A stretch of DNA of 14,234 nucleotides from assembly GCA_035288405.1 (NCBI GenBank), contig DATEAK010000276.1, forward strand, positions 1 to 14,234, given 5' to 3'. This document shows positions 6,954-14,037 of the stretch, piece by piece. The first letter of the stretch is position 1. Every line of letters begins with the position of its first letter. The DNA comes from JACPSX01 sp035288405 [NCBI: bacterium]. Lineage in GTDB: Bacteria; JACPSX01. The notes below the pieces were generated by a model. That model was not told where the DNA came from, made no database searches, and worked only from the letters and a program-made list of their open reading frames with translations. A program made the position numbers and the translations under genes.

Positions 6954-7952
6954 TTATTCACTCGCTGAATGGCTGCCGTTGGCGTCCGGCTTTTCACCGT
7001 TGCCGCTGTTGCTGTTCGTAATCTTGTTGAGCGCGGTCACGCCCATGAGAGCTCCCAGCCCCATGGTTTCGACGGCCGAGCTCGGTACGATGACCATGGA
7101 GCCCCTCTCCTTGAGGCCTTCGTAGAGCATGTTCATGGCTCGCAGGTGAAGGGCCGTGGGATTATCCTTGTAGGATTCGGCTGCCTCGGCGAACATCTGG
7201 GCAATCTGAGTCTCCGATCGTCCGAGGATCACTCGGGCCTGACGCTCTCTCTCTGCCTGGGCCTGGATCGACAGGGCGTCCTGGAGAGAGGCCGGGATGA
7301 TCACGTCCCGGATCTCCACGGAAAGAACCTGAAGGCCCCAGCCGTCGGTGCGCTTGTCAATGAGGTTCTTGATCTGCTCGTCGATATTCTCACGCCCCAC
7401 GAGCATATCGGAGAGCTCGCTCTTGCCGATCACATCCCGCAGAGCCGTCTGGGATGCCCAGCTGATCACGTCGTAGTAGTCGGTGACTTCCAGTGCCGCT
7501 TTTTCAGGGTTGACGACTTTCCAGAAGCAGACGGCGTCCACGTCTACGGGGACGTTGTCTTTGGTCAAGGTTTCCTCGGCCCGGAAGCCGGTAGCGGTTA
7601 GCCGCAGGTCGATCCAGTAGGGAATCGTGTCAATCAGGGGGAAGATGAAAAAGAGGCCCGGGCCCGCCATCCTATGGAATTTCCCCAAGCGCAGGACGAT
7701 GGCGCGCTCCCACTGAGTCGCGACCTTCAGAGCCAGAAGGATAAACACGCCCACCGCCAGCAGAATCCCAGTAGGAATCGGGTTGTTTGTCAGGACGAAG
7801 GCCCCTACTCCGAACAGGGCGCACGCCACAAACAAGGTGGCCGAGAGGAGATTCGGGCGCAGCGTACCGGCCCGGATCTTCTGGGCCTCGAACTCATCCT
7901 GCTGTCTTTTGGCGGCGCGCCGGATCTCTTGCTTGGTACTCGGTTCCATCAT
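6954..7952 (-). CDS. SPFH/stomatin-like (slipin) membrane protein
   Basis: This 332-residue protein has a charged N-terminus and two hydrophobic segments at about 35-55 and 60-79. An SPFH domain follows (QWERAIVLRLGKF, then PGLFFIFPLIDTI and RAEETLTKDNVPVDVDAVCF), and then a helical, coiled-coil-prone stretch rich in Ala, Glu and Arg (IQAQAERERQARVILGRSE). This is the stomatin/slipin layout; such proteins form membrane-bound oligomeric scaffolds and often pair with an NfeD protein, which is absent here. It has AAGGAGGAA upstream of a doubled ATG and sits between the NrfD and molybdoenzyme genes. It is therefore probably made together with the complex and may organise or stabilise it in the membrane (inference). 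The C-terminal 20 residues are Asn/Ser/Gly-rich and probably disordered. Confidence 0.9.
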   Translation of the reverse strand: MMEPSTKQEIRRAAKRQQDEFEAQKIRAGTLRPNLLSATLFVACALFGVGAFVLTNNPIPTGILLAVGVFILLALKVATQWERAIVLRLGKFHRMAGPGLFFIFPLIDTIPYWIDLRLTATGFRAEETLTKDNVPVDVDAVCFWKVVNPEKAALEVTDYYDVISWASQTALRDVIGKSELSDMLVGRENIDEQIKNLIDKRTDGWGLQVLSVEIRDVIIPASLQDALSIQAQAERERQARVILGRSETQIAQMFAEAAESYKDNPTALHLRAMNMLYEGLKERGSMVIVPSSAVETMGLGALMGVTALNKITNSNSGNGEKPDANGSHSASE

Positions 7953-7979
7953 TCAGTTCCTCCTTGCGTGGTTACCAGT

Positions 7980-8879
7980 TTAGTGTTGGGGAATTGCCTG
8001 TCCGCCGATTACCATGGTGTAGCGCATCGCGAAGATTCCGAGCATGACTAGAACCGAGGCCACCGAGATCCCAAAGGGGGTCCGGGTGATGCGGTTGCTC
8101 AAGAGGGCAAGGGGGACCAGCGCCCCCAGGAGGATCTCTCCTCCCAGGAAGATATTTCGGAAGGCCCCTGTGAGGATGAGTTGTGCGGCCTCGTACGCTT
8201 CGTCGTGGGAGTTCAAGAGGACGAGAATGTCCGTGCCGATCAGGGAGAGATCCGCAACGATGGATACGATCAGCATGACCACCAGGCCGTTGATGAGGTC
8301 CATGTTAATCTTGCGCTCGGCGCTGAAGAATTTGTCCCGGGCGATTGCGATCAGAATCATCATGGCGATTCCGGAAACCATGGCCGAAGCCAGAAAGATG
8401 AAGGGCATCAACGCCGTGTTCCACAAAATGCGCGCCTTGGCCAGAGCCAGGATGAACCCCGTGTAGCCGTGCACCGACAGGGCGAGCGGGATGCCGATCA
8501 AGCCGAAGATCTTTGTGAGCTTGGCTTTTCCCATAAACATGAAAGTTCCGTAGATCATGCAGTTGATCGGGTACAGGGTGAGAAGAAACGAACCGTAAGA
8601 AATGGCCGAAGTTGGGTTGATGTAGTAGAAGAGTTCCCAGAAGCGCCAGGGCTGCTCCAGGTCGATCATCAAGTTCAAGGGCGCCACGATAAGGAGCAGG
8701 ATAGCCACGACGACGCCGATCTTCCCCAGGGGCTTGTAGCGGATCATGCCGAAGCCGTAAGCCAGTGTGGACAGGATGAAGGAACCGGCGCTGAGTCCCG
8801 TGAGATAGAAATAAACGGCAATGGGGATCCCCAGAGCCTCTCCGTAAGCGACGTTGTAAATGGTCGTAACTTCAGTCAT
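7980..8879 (-). CDS. NrfD/PsrC-family quinone-interacting membrane subunit
   Basis: This 299-residue, strongly hydrophobic protein has about eight membrane helices. The first helix region reads GIPIAVYFYLTGLSAGSFIL, typical of NrfD/PsrC, and the central part has LSVHGYTGFILALAKARILWN, also characteristic. NrfD proteins exchange electrons between the menaquinone pool and the attached four-cluster ferredoxin subunit. The gene starts one base after the ferredoxin stop (TAAGATG), with GAGGAAG inside the ferredoxin 3' end as ribosome site. It is the membrane component of the complex whose other parts are the ferredoxin upstream and the molybdoenzyme downstream. No heme ligation pattern of the cytochrome-b type is evident. 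Confidence 0.92.
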   Translation of the reverse strand: MTEVTTIYNVAYGEALGIPIAVYFYLTGLSAGSFILSTLAYGFGMIRYKPLGKIGVVVAILLLIVAPLNLMIDLEQPWRFWELFYYINPTSAISYGSFLLTLYPINCMIYGTFMFMGKAKLTKIFGLIGIPLALSVHGYTGFILALAKARILWNTALMPFIFLASAMVSGIAMMILIAIARDKFFSAERKINMDLINGLVVMLIVSIVADLSLIGTDILVLLNSHDEAYEAAQLILTGAFRNIFLGGEILLGALVPLALLSNRITRTPFGISVASVLVMLGIFAMRYTMVIGGQAIPQH

Positions 8880-8880
8880 C

Positions 8881-9486
8881 TTAGGCTTCCTCTACCCTTG
8901 TTTTGGCGGCCATCTCATCGAGGCCGATATAGAAAACTCGGGGCTCGGTCCCCTTCTCGGGCTTGAGAACCTGGATTGCGTTGGTGGCGATGAGACGGGA
9001 GATTTCGCTTTCGGGGTCGTTCACGTCTCCAAACACGCGGGCCCCGCCGGGACAGGTGTTGACACAAGACGGCACCAGCCCGGCGTCCACCCGGTGAAAG
9101 CAGAAGGTGCATTTCTGCACGATTTTCTTGACGGGGTTCACGTGCCGGGCGTCGTAAGGACAGGCGGCCATGCAATACTTGCAGCCGATGCAGCGGTGCT
9201 CGTCGATCATGACGATGCCGTCGGGCCTGCGGTAGGTCGCTTTCACGGGGCACACGCTCAGGCAAGCGGGACGCTCGCAGTTGTTGCACAGGCTGGGGAT
9301 GAAGACACGCCGTACGTTGGGGTAAGACCCTTTCTCTACGGTCTTGACCCAGGTCCGGTAGACTCCGAGGGGAACATCGTTTTCACTCTTGCAGGCAACG
9401 GCGCAGGAGTGACAGCCCAGGCAGCGCCTCAAGTCAATGAGCATGGCGTAGCGTTTGCTTTTTTTTTGGGAACCATTCCCTTTCAC
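8881..9486 (-). CDS. Four-cluster 4Fe-4S ferredoxin subunit (PsrB/NrfC/HybA-like)
   Basis: This 201-residue protein has four cysteine clusters in the order typical of DMSO-reductase-type electron-transfer subunits: C22-x2-C25-x2-C28-x3-C32, then CNNCERPACLSVCP, CIGCKYCMAACPYDARHV and CTFCFHRVDAGLVPSCVNTC. These would hold four 4Fe-4S clusters that connect NrfD to the molybdoenzyme. It has no export signal of its own, so it would be carried out with the Tat-exported catalytic subunit, as known for this family. The start is a GTG, 2 bases after the stop of the 40-residue protein upstream, with AGGGAAG as a modest ribosome site; a later ATG at codon 15 falls too close to the first cluster. Confidence 0.93.
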   Translation of the reverse strand: MKGNGSQKKSKRYAMLIDLRRCLGCHSCAVACKSENDVPLGVYRTWVKTVEKGSYPNVRRVFIPSLCNNCERPACLSVCPVKATYRRPDGIVMIDEHRCIGCKYCMAACPYDARHVNPVKKIVQKCTFCFHRVDAGLVPSCVNTCPGGARVFGDVNDPESEISRLIATNAIQVLKPEKGTEPRVFYIGLDEMAAKTRVEEA

Positions 9487-9488
9487 GA

Positions 9489-9611
9489 TTACTTCCCTTT
9501 TTCAGAAAGGTTTTTCCCCTGCGCGCCAAAGGCGTGCCAGCTCCAGGCGGCAAACAGCGCCACCGCAAACAAAATTCCGCCGAACGTCAAAAAGATCTTA
9601 AACCAGGTCAC
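9489..9611 (-). CDS. 40-residue single-span membrane microprotein
   Basis: A GTG at 9611 preceded by GGAGGAACCA opens a 40-residue frame ending in TAA, 2 bases before the ferredoxin start. The product begins MTWFKIFLTFGGILFAVALF, contains one membrane helix (about residues 4-24) with Trp residues at its far end, and finishes in a short polar tail rich in Lys and Gly. The good ribosome site, the tight spacing on the downstream side and the coherent transmembrane pattern argue for a real gene. It may be a small accessory subunit of the NrfD complex, comparable to small subunits of other respiratory complexes; that role is inference. Confidence 0.7.
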   Translation of the reverse strand: MTWFKIFLTFGGILFAVALFAAWSWHAFGAQGKNLSEKGK

Positions 9612-9637
9612 TGGTTCCTCCTTTCATGGCCTTCGCG

Positions 9638-10054
9638 TTACCCTGAGTTCGGGGGGGTGCCCTCAGAGGAAAAGAATTGCTGTACCGTCCTGAGCCCGAT
9701 GAGGAGAGGAGTGGGCTCGGAGGACGCTGCGGGATCGAGGTTCTTCTCTGGGTCGAACCTCTCCAGGGATCTGTTGACGAGATGTTTGGTGATGGCTCCC
9801 ACGGCCAGCGCTACTAGAGAGCCTACGGCCAGCCAGAAGAGGCAGGCCACGGCCACTGCGAGGGCCATGCCGCCGACTACGAAGAGGGTGACGACTCCGC
9901 GCTCCGGCAGGGGAGAACCCATGATACTCACTGCCGAGATCAAGCCGAAAGAGCCCCCATAAAATATTCCCCAGGGAACTCCCACGAACAGAAAAACTGC
10001 GGCACCGGCAACAGCGCCGACTTTCAGTTGGAGTCGCAGTGCTCGTCGTGTCAT
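9638..10054 (-). CDS. Small integral membrane protein of unknown function
   Basis: I do not recognise the family. The 138-residue product has a basic N-terminus, a hydrophobic segment at about 11-47 and another long one at about 53-90, so two to three membrane helices. A polar tail of about 45 residues follows, with Pro, Ser and Glu, which is probably cytoplasmic by the positive-inside rule. A good AGGAGAGG site precedes the ATG. It lies between the degenerate receiver gene and the 40-residue microprotein in the same transcription unit, so it is probably an accessory or assembly protein of the respiratory complex (inference from position only). Confidence 0.75.
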   Translation of the reverse strand: MTRRALRLQLKVGAVAGAAVFLFVGVPWGIFYGGSFGLISAVSIMGSPLPERGVVTLFVVGGMALAVAVACLFWLAVGSLVALAVGAITKHLVNRSLERFDPEKNLDPAASSEPTPLLIGLRTVQQFFSSEGTPPNSG

Positions 10055-10063
10055 GGCCCTCTC

Positions 10064-10495
10064 CTATTTTTGTACGCCCCCCTCCAGGGCCCGCAAAATC
10101 TGCCGCGGCTGGAAGGGCTCGAGAAAGCAAGGGAAGAAATCGACTTGCTCTCTTTCGCCACCGCAAAGCTCCGACTCATCTCCCACGGTTAGAATCACTC
10201 TGACCCCGGGATTGAGTCGGCGCACGATGGAAGCCACTTCGTATCCGGAAAGATCCCGAAGCTTCCCCTTGATGATGACTGCGTCCACCCCTCCGTTGAG
10301 CACCATGGAGACGGCCTTTCGGCCCTGGCGGGTTCGGGAAACCCGGTAGCCTTCCTCCTCGAGGAAATCCGTAAGGGACTCGCACTGGTCCTGTTCGTCG
10401 TGAACGAGAAGAATGCGCCGAACCTCGGGCCTTTCCGTGTCTCCGTTGCCCCTGGAGAAGAACTTTTTCCCAAGGAGATCCATCAATCCGTTCAT
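10064..10495 (-). CDS. Degenerate response-regulator receiver protein (pseudo-receiver)
   Basis: This 143-residue product consists of a short leader and one receiver-like domain with no output domain. RILLVHDEQDQ (27-37) matches the first strand of CheY-like domains, but one of the two acidic residues is His32. The strand that should carry the phospho-accepting Asp reads DAVIIKGKL, placing Lys76 there. The usual K-P-F motif near the end is EPF. Thr in VILTVG is kept. The domain therefore probably cannot be phosphorylated in the normal way and may act as a protein-interaction module. I chose the ATG at 10495 because AGAGGAA precedes it and the sigma-54 promoter at 10530-10545 would start the RNA near 10519, which rules out the longer frame from 10546. 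It is the first gene of the respiratory operon. Confidence 0.82.
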   Translation of the reverse strand: MNGLMDLLGKKFFSRGNGDTERPEVRRILLVHDEQDQCESLTDFLEEEGYRVSRTRQGRKAVSMVLNGGVDAVIIKGKLRDLSGYEVASIVRRLNPGVRVILTVGDESELCGGEREQVDFFPCFLEPFQPRQILRALEGGVQK

Positions 10496-10529
10496 CGGTG
10501 GTTCCTCTGTTAGTGTTGCCATGGAGAAG

Positions 10530-10545
10530 TGCAGGTTGTGTGCCA
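10530..10545 (-). promoter_or_regulatory. Sigma-54 (-24/-12) promoter of the respiratory operon
   Basis: The minus strand reads TGGCACACAACCTGCA. This matches the sigma-54 pattern TGGCAC-N5-TTGCW with the required 10 bases between the invariant GG (10543-10544) and GC (10531-10532); the only mismatch in the boxes is C for the first T of TTGC. The transcript would begin near 10519, giving a leader of about 24 bases that contains the AGAGGAA ribosome site for the ATG at 10495. The gene directly upstream encodes a sigma-54-dependent activator with an intact GAFTGA motif, which makes functional use likely. Confidence 0.8.
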
Positions 10546-10592
10546 CAGCGCCGACACACCGGCAACGCCTTAGCAGGCCGCTGAAAAAGTCT

Positions 10593-10620
10593 CGTGGTTC
10601 GACAGGCTCACCACGAACGG
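10593..10620 (+). repeat. REP-like palindromic repeat, copy 1
   Basis: The unit CGTGGTTCGACAGGCTCACC-ACGAACGG contains a 6-base inverted repeat (CGTGGT / ACCACG). It is inverted relative to the copy at 10648-10675 and related to it by the shared TTCGACA, GCTCA and CGAACGG blocks. This sequence type (TTCGACA-GGCTCA/CTGAGC-TTGTCGAA) recurs as intergenic repeats in many bacterial genomes. Confidence 0.65.
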
Positions 10621-10647
10621 TTAAGTACTAATGTTTTCAATAGCAGT

Positions 10648-10675
10648 CCCGTTCGGCCTGAGCTTGTCGAAGGCC
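10648..10675 (-). repeat. REP-like palindromic repeat, copy 2 (inverted)
   Basis: CCCGTTCGGCCTGAGC-TTGTCGAAGGCC is the inverted partner of the repeat at 10593-10620, with 27 AT-rich bases between them. It also has internal GGCCT / AGGCC arms. The pair lies between the response regulator gene and the sigma-54 promoter, so it could end or stabilise the upstream transcript, or simply be a mobile REP pair. Confidence 0.65.
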
Positions 10676-10784
10676 AAATGGAGGGCGTTAGATTTGCTGG
10701 AAGATTTGAGGGTCTGAGGAGTGTTCAGGAAGTTCGGAAAGGAGGGGAGAAAAAAAGTGAAACGAAGTTTTGCAAAGGATCATT

Positions 10785-12167
10785 TCATTCTTTAATGTCT
10801 TTCTGGCTCTCCTCAATCTTGCGCCAGAGGGTCACGGTGCTGATTCCGAGGATCTCAGAAGCCTTTTTGCGGTTCCAGCGGGTGGCCTGCAGAACTTCCA
10901 AAATGTAGTCTTGCTCGATCTTCTTGAGGGAAGGGTATTGATCAACCCCCTTGGCGTCATTTATAGCAACAGATGAGGCGGGTACCGCTTCGCTGTTGAG
11001 CTGGCTGAAGCTGTCTATGGTGATTATCTCTGCTTCGGTGAGGATCACGGCGCGCTCGACGGCGTTTTCCAGCTCCCGGACATTTCCAGGCCACGGGTAG
11101 CTCTCCAGGAGAGCACGAGCTCCAGGGGTGAACCCCCTCACCCGTTTCTTCAAATCCGCGTTATACTTCGCGAGAAAGTAGTCGGCCAGCAGAGGAATAT
11201 CTCCCGGTCGTTCACGCAAGGGAGGAAGCATGATCGGCATCACATTCAGCCGGTAGTAGAGATCCTCGCGAAAGGTGCCGCGGCGGATGGCATCCTTCAG
11301 ATCCCGATTCGTGGCCGCCACGATGCGCACATCTACGAAGACCTTGCGCTCGCTTCCCACGGGCTGGATCTCTCTCTCCTGCAAGGCTCGCATGAGCTTG
11401 GCCTGGAGATCAACGCTCATGTCCCCTACCTCGTCCAGGAACAAAGTTCCGCCGTCGGCGAGCTCGAAGAGCCCTTTCTTACGGCGCAGGGCTCCGGTAA
11501 AGGCGCCCTTCTCATGGCCAAAGAGCTCGCTTTCCAGGAGATCCGCGGGGATGGCGGCGCAATTGACCACCACCAACTGGCCGTTGGCACGGCTGCTCTT
11601 CTGATGAACCTGCCGGGCCACGAGCTCCTTGCCCGTTCCCGTTTCCCCCAGGATCAGCACCGTGGAATCAGTGACGGCCACCTTGTCGATGAGCTGGCAT
11701 ACTTTCTGAATGGGGTCACTCTCGCCGATGATTTTTCCGGCGCTCACGGAACGGCGCAGGGCTTCCTTGAGGGCCCGGTTTTCCTGGAGGAGGTGCTGGC
11801 GCTCCAGGGCATTTTTGATCACCAGGCGCAGCTCGTCGGGGGTGAAGGGCTTGGGAACGTAGTCTACAGCCCCCTCCCGCATGGATTCCACCGCCGTGTC
11901 CACGTCGGCGTAACCCGTGATCATGATGACCGCCAGTTGGGAATCGATTTTGTGAAGGGATCGCAGGAGCTCGATGCCGCTCATCTTGGGCATCTTGATG
12001 TCGGCCACGATGATATCGAAAGCGTCGGTCCGAAAGCGCTCAAGGGCTTCGAAGCCGTTGCTGCAGGTCACGACCTCGTAATTTTCTTTCTTGAGGGCTT
12101 GGGTGCAGGCGTCCCGTGTGTCTTCCTCGTCGTCCACGATCAGGATGCGCTTGCGGGGCAGTTCCAT
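10785..12167 (-). CDS. NtrC-family sigma-54-dependent response regulator
   Basis: This 460-residue protein has the full three-domain layout. The receiver (about 5-120) carries VDDEED at 11-16, the phospho-accepting Asp56 in VADIKMP and a normal KPF. The AAA+ domain (about 140-380) carries Walker A GETGTGKE, the sigma-54-contacting GAFTGA loop, Walker B GTLFLDEVGDM and the sensor-region motifs YRLNV and YPWPGNVREL. The C-terminal Fis-type helix-turn-helix is RKKASEILGISTVTLWRKI. It binds enhancer DNA and, when phosphorylated, drives sigma-54 polymerase. It starts 13 bases after the kinase gene, with AGGGAAAGGG as ribosome site, so the two form a two-component pair. Its likely target is the sigma-54 promoter just downstream at 10530-10545. 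No enhancer palindrome was identified with confidence. Confidence 0.95.
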   Translation of the reverse strand: MELPRKRILIVDDEEDTRDACTQALKKENYEVVTCSNGFEALERFRTDAFDIIVADIKMPKMSGIELLRSLHKIDSQLAVIMITGYADVDTAVESMREGAVDYVPKPFTPDELRLVIKNALERQHLLQENRALKEALRRSVSAGKIIGESDPIQKVCQLIDKVAVTDSTVLILGETGTGKELVARQVHQKSSRANGQLVVVNCAAIPADLLESELFGHEKGAFTGALRRKKGLFELADGGTLFLDEVGDMSVDLQAKLMRALQEREIQPVGSERKVFVDVRIVAATNRDLKDAIRRGTFREDLYYRLNVMPIMLPPLRERPGDIPLLADYFLAKYNADLKKRVRGFTPGARALLESYPWPGNVRELENAVERAVILTEAEIITIDSFSQLNSEAVPASSVAINDAKGVDQYPSLKKIEQDYILEVLQATRWNRKKASEILGISTVTLWRKIEESQKDIKE

Positions 12168-12180
12168 AAACCCTTTCCCT

Positions 12181-14037
12181 CTATGCAGACACCGCAGCCA
12201 CGCCGGCCTGCACCGGAAGGCGAAAGATCAGAGCCGTCCCTCCTTCACCGTTGCCGCTCTCAATCCAGATGTTTCCCCCGTGCCTCTGGATGATCCCGTA
12301 ACAGATGGAGAGACCGAGTCCCGTCCCTTTATCTTTGGTCGTGTAAAAGGGCTCGAAAACTTTGGAGTGCAGTGCCTTGGGAATGCCGGGCCCGTTGTCT
12401 TTTACCGTCACAACGACCCAGTCTAGATCGAGTGCCCGGGTAATGACCTCGATCCGTCCTCCGGCATGAAATGCCTGGACGGAGTTCTGCATGACGTTCA
12501 CCAGAACCTGCTGGATCTGACTGCGGTCGCAGATAACCCGGGGAAGATCGGGTTCCAAGTGCAAGTGACACTCTACATTATTAATACGGATCTCGTTGGC
12601 CAAAATGCTATTGGCGGCCAGGACGATCTGATTCATATCGTTGGGTTCCATGTCCGTGTTGGTGCTGCGAGTGTAGTCCAGCAGATCCGAGACGATCTTC
12701 TTGCTGCGCACCACGTTGTCCACGATCTTGCGGATGTTCTTGTAATGAGGATCCTCGGGGGCGGTTTCCTCCAGGACGAGCTTGGAATAGAGGAGGATGT
12801 TTCCCAAGGGATTGTTGATCTCATGAGCCACGCCGGCGGCGAGCTGCCCCGTGGCTGCCAGGCGCTCGGAGTGGATGAGCTGCTTTTGCAGTGATTCCCG
12901 GCTCTTCTCCTCGGTGAGATCGTGGGTAATATCCACATAGGCCAGGGTGTGGTCGTGCTCGTCTCGCAGGCTGCTGATGTTGACAAAAGCAGGGAAAGTT
13001 TTACCGTTCTTGCGCAGAAGCTGAATCTCGCTCCGGTAGGATCCTTCCAGTTCAACGGCATTCCAGACTCGACGCTGCGTCTCTCCCAGGAGGGAGTAAG
13101 GCTCACCGGTTAGTTCCATAGCACCGTAGCCGAGCATCTCCTCGGCGCCGTGACTGAAGAAAAGGATGGTGCCGTTGGGATCTATGACGATGATGGACTC
13201 GCGCACGTTGCCAAGCACCCGCTCCAGGAGTTCCTTTTTGTCCCGAATCTCGATGGAGCGTTTGAGGGCGTCGGCCATCTCGTTGAAGGATTGGGCCAGA
13301 ACTCCGATCTCGTCTTCTCCTTCGCCCAGAACTTTCCTGTCGAAATCCCCCTTGCTGAAGAACTTCGTCAAGTCCACGAGCTTTTTCAGGCGGTTGATCA
13401 CCAGGCGGTTCAACAGGAGACTCAGGACGATGACCGCGGTGATGATCATGAGTCCCATGGAGTAGAGAACCTCTCTGAATTTCGTGGCGATTTGCTTCTC
13501 AATGTCGGTCATGGAGAAGTCGGTGATGAGGACCCCGTTGATCTTGGTCAGGGGACTGTGACAGCCGTAGCACTCGGGTTCGTTGAAGATGGGGTTCACG
13601 TTGCGGAAGATTTGCTCGCCGTTCTCTTCCTTATATATGACGGTCTTGTTACGCACTTCGGGGCTATACCGGTGGCAGATCTGGCAGGTGTAATCGTTCT
13701 GATTGAGGATCTCACCGACCCGTCTCATCTCCGGGGACATCTTGATCTCCCCGCGCTTGTCCACCAGGAAAATGTTGTCTACCCCCTTCTGCTTGCCGAC
13801 GGTTTCGATGATGTAGCGGGCCTCCTCCAGATCGCGGTTGATCATGGCGTGCTTGAGGCTCCCCTTGATGACGTCGCTTAAGTAATGGGTGCTGGAATCC
13901 CGCAGGTTTTCGATGAGGTCGTGGCGAAAGCGGAACACCTGGTAGCTGTAGAAGACCGACATGATGGCCACGATGGCCACCACGATCCCCACAGTTGCCT
14001 TGAAGCGTAAGCTTTGATGAAACCTCTTGATCCTCAA
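12181..14037 (-). CDS. Membrane sensor histidine kinase with two extracytoplasmic c-type heme motifs
   Basis: The kinase is about 618 residues. Membrane helix 1 is at about 14-32. An extracytoplasmic sensor domain follows with CQICH at 118-122 and CYGCH at 156-160, then membrane helix 2 (about 192-214), a HAMP linker and a PAS domain (near 285-400, DPNGTILFFSHGAEEMLGYG). The HisKA domain has the phospho-accepting His405 in HEINNP, and an HATPase domain follows with DNGPGIP and GTGLGLS. The heme motifs point to covalent heme attachment outside the cytoplasm and a redox- or ligand-sensing role. The start is uncertain: the frame opens with a TTG at 14118 that has no ribosome site. I prefer the TTG at 14037, which gives the usual short basic leader (RIKRFHQSLRFK) before helix 1 and has a weak AGGTTGG upstream. 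It is co-transcribed with the regulator downstream. Confidence 0.92.
   Translation of the reverse strand: MRIKRFHQSLRFKATVGIVVAIVAIMSVFYSYQVFRFRHDLIENLRDSSTHYLSDVIKGSLKHAMINRDLEEARYIIETVGKQKGVDNIFLVDKRGEIKMSPEMRRVGEILNQNDYTCQICHRYSPEVRNKTVIYKEENGEQIFRNVNPIFNEPECYGCHSPLTKINGVLITDFSMTDIEKQIATKFREVLYSMGLMIITAVIVLSLLLNRLVINRLKKLVDLTKFFSKGDFDRKVLGEGEDEIGVLAQSFNEMADALKRSIEIRDKKELLERVLGNVRESIIVIDPNGTILFFSHGAEEMLGYGAMELTGEPYSLLGETQRRVWNAVELEGSYRSEIQLLRKNGKTFPAFVNISSLRDEHDHTLAYVDITHDLTEEKSRESLQKQLIHSERLAATGQLAAGVAHEINNPLGNILLYSKLVLEETAPEDPHYKNIRKIVDNVVRSKKIVSDLLDYTRSTNTDMEPNDMNQIVLAANSILANEIRINNVECHLHLEPDLPRVICDRSQIQQVLVNVMQNSVQAFHAGGRIEVITRALDLDWVVVTVKDNGPGIPKALHSKVFEPFYTTKDKGTGLGLSICYGIIQRHGGNIWIESGNGEGGTALIFRLPVQAGVAAVSA

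Noticed and set aside
8181-8966. Plus-strand 261-codon frame across the NrfD gene
   Set aside because: It is antisense to a clear multi-helix membrane protein and has a His/Asp/Gln-rich composition typical of reading hydrophobic codons backwards.
9375-9425. CLGCH in the ferredoxin subunit as a heme c motif
   Set aside because: The cysteines belong to the first 4Fe-4S cluster (C-x2-C-x2-C-x3-C) of a protein without its own Sec signal; the CXXCH match is coincidental.
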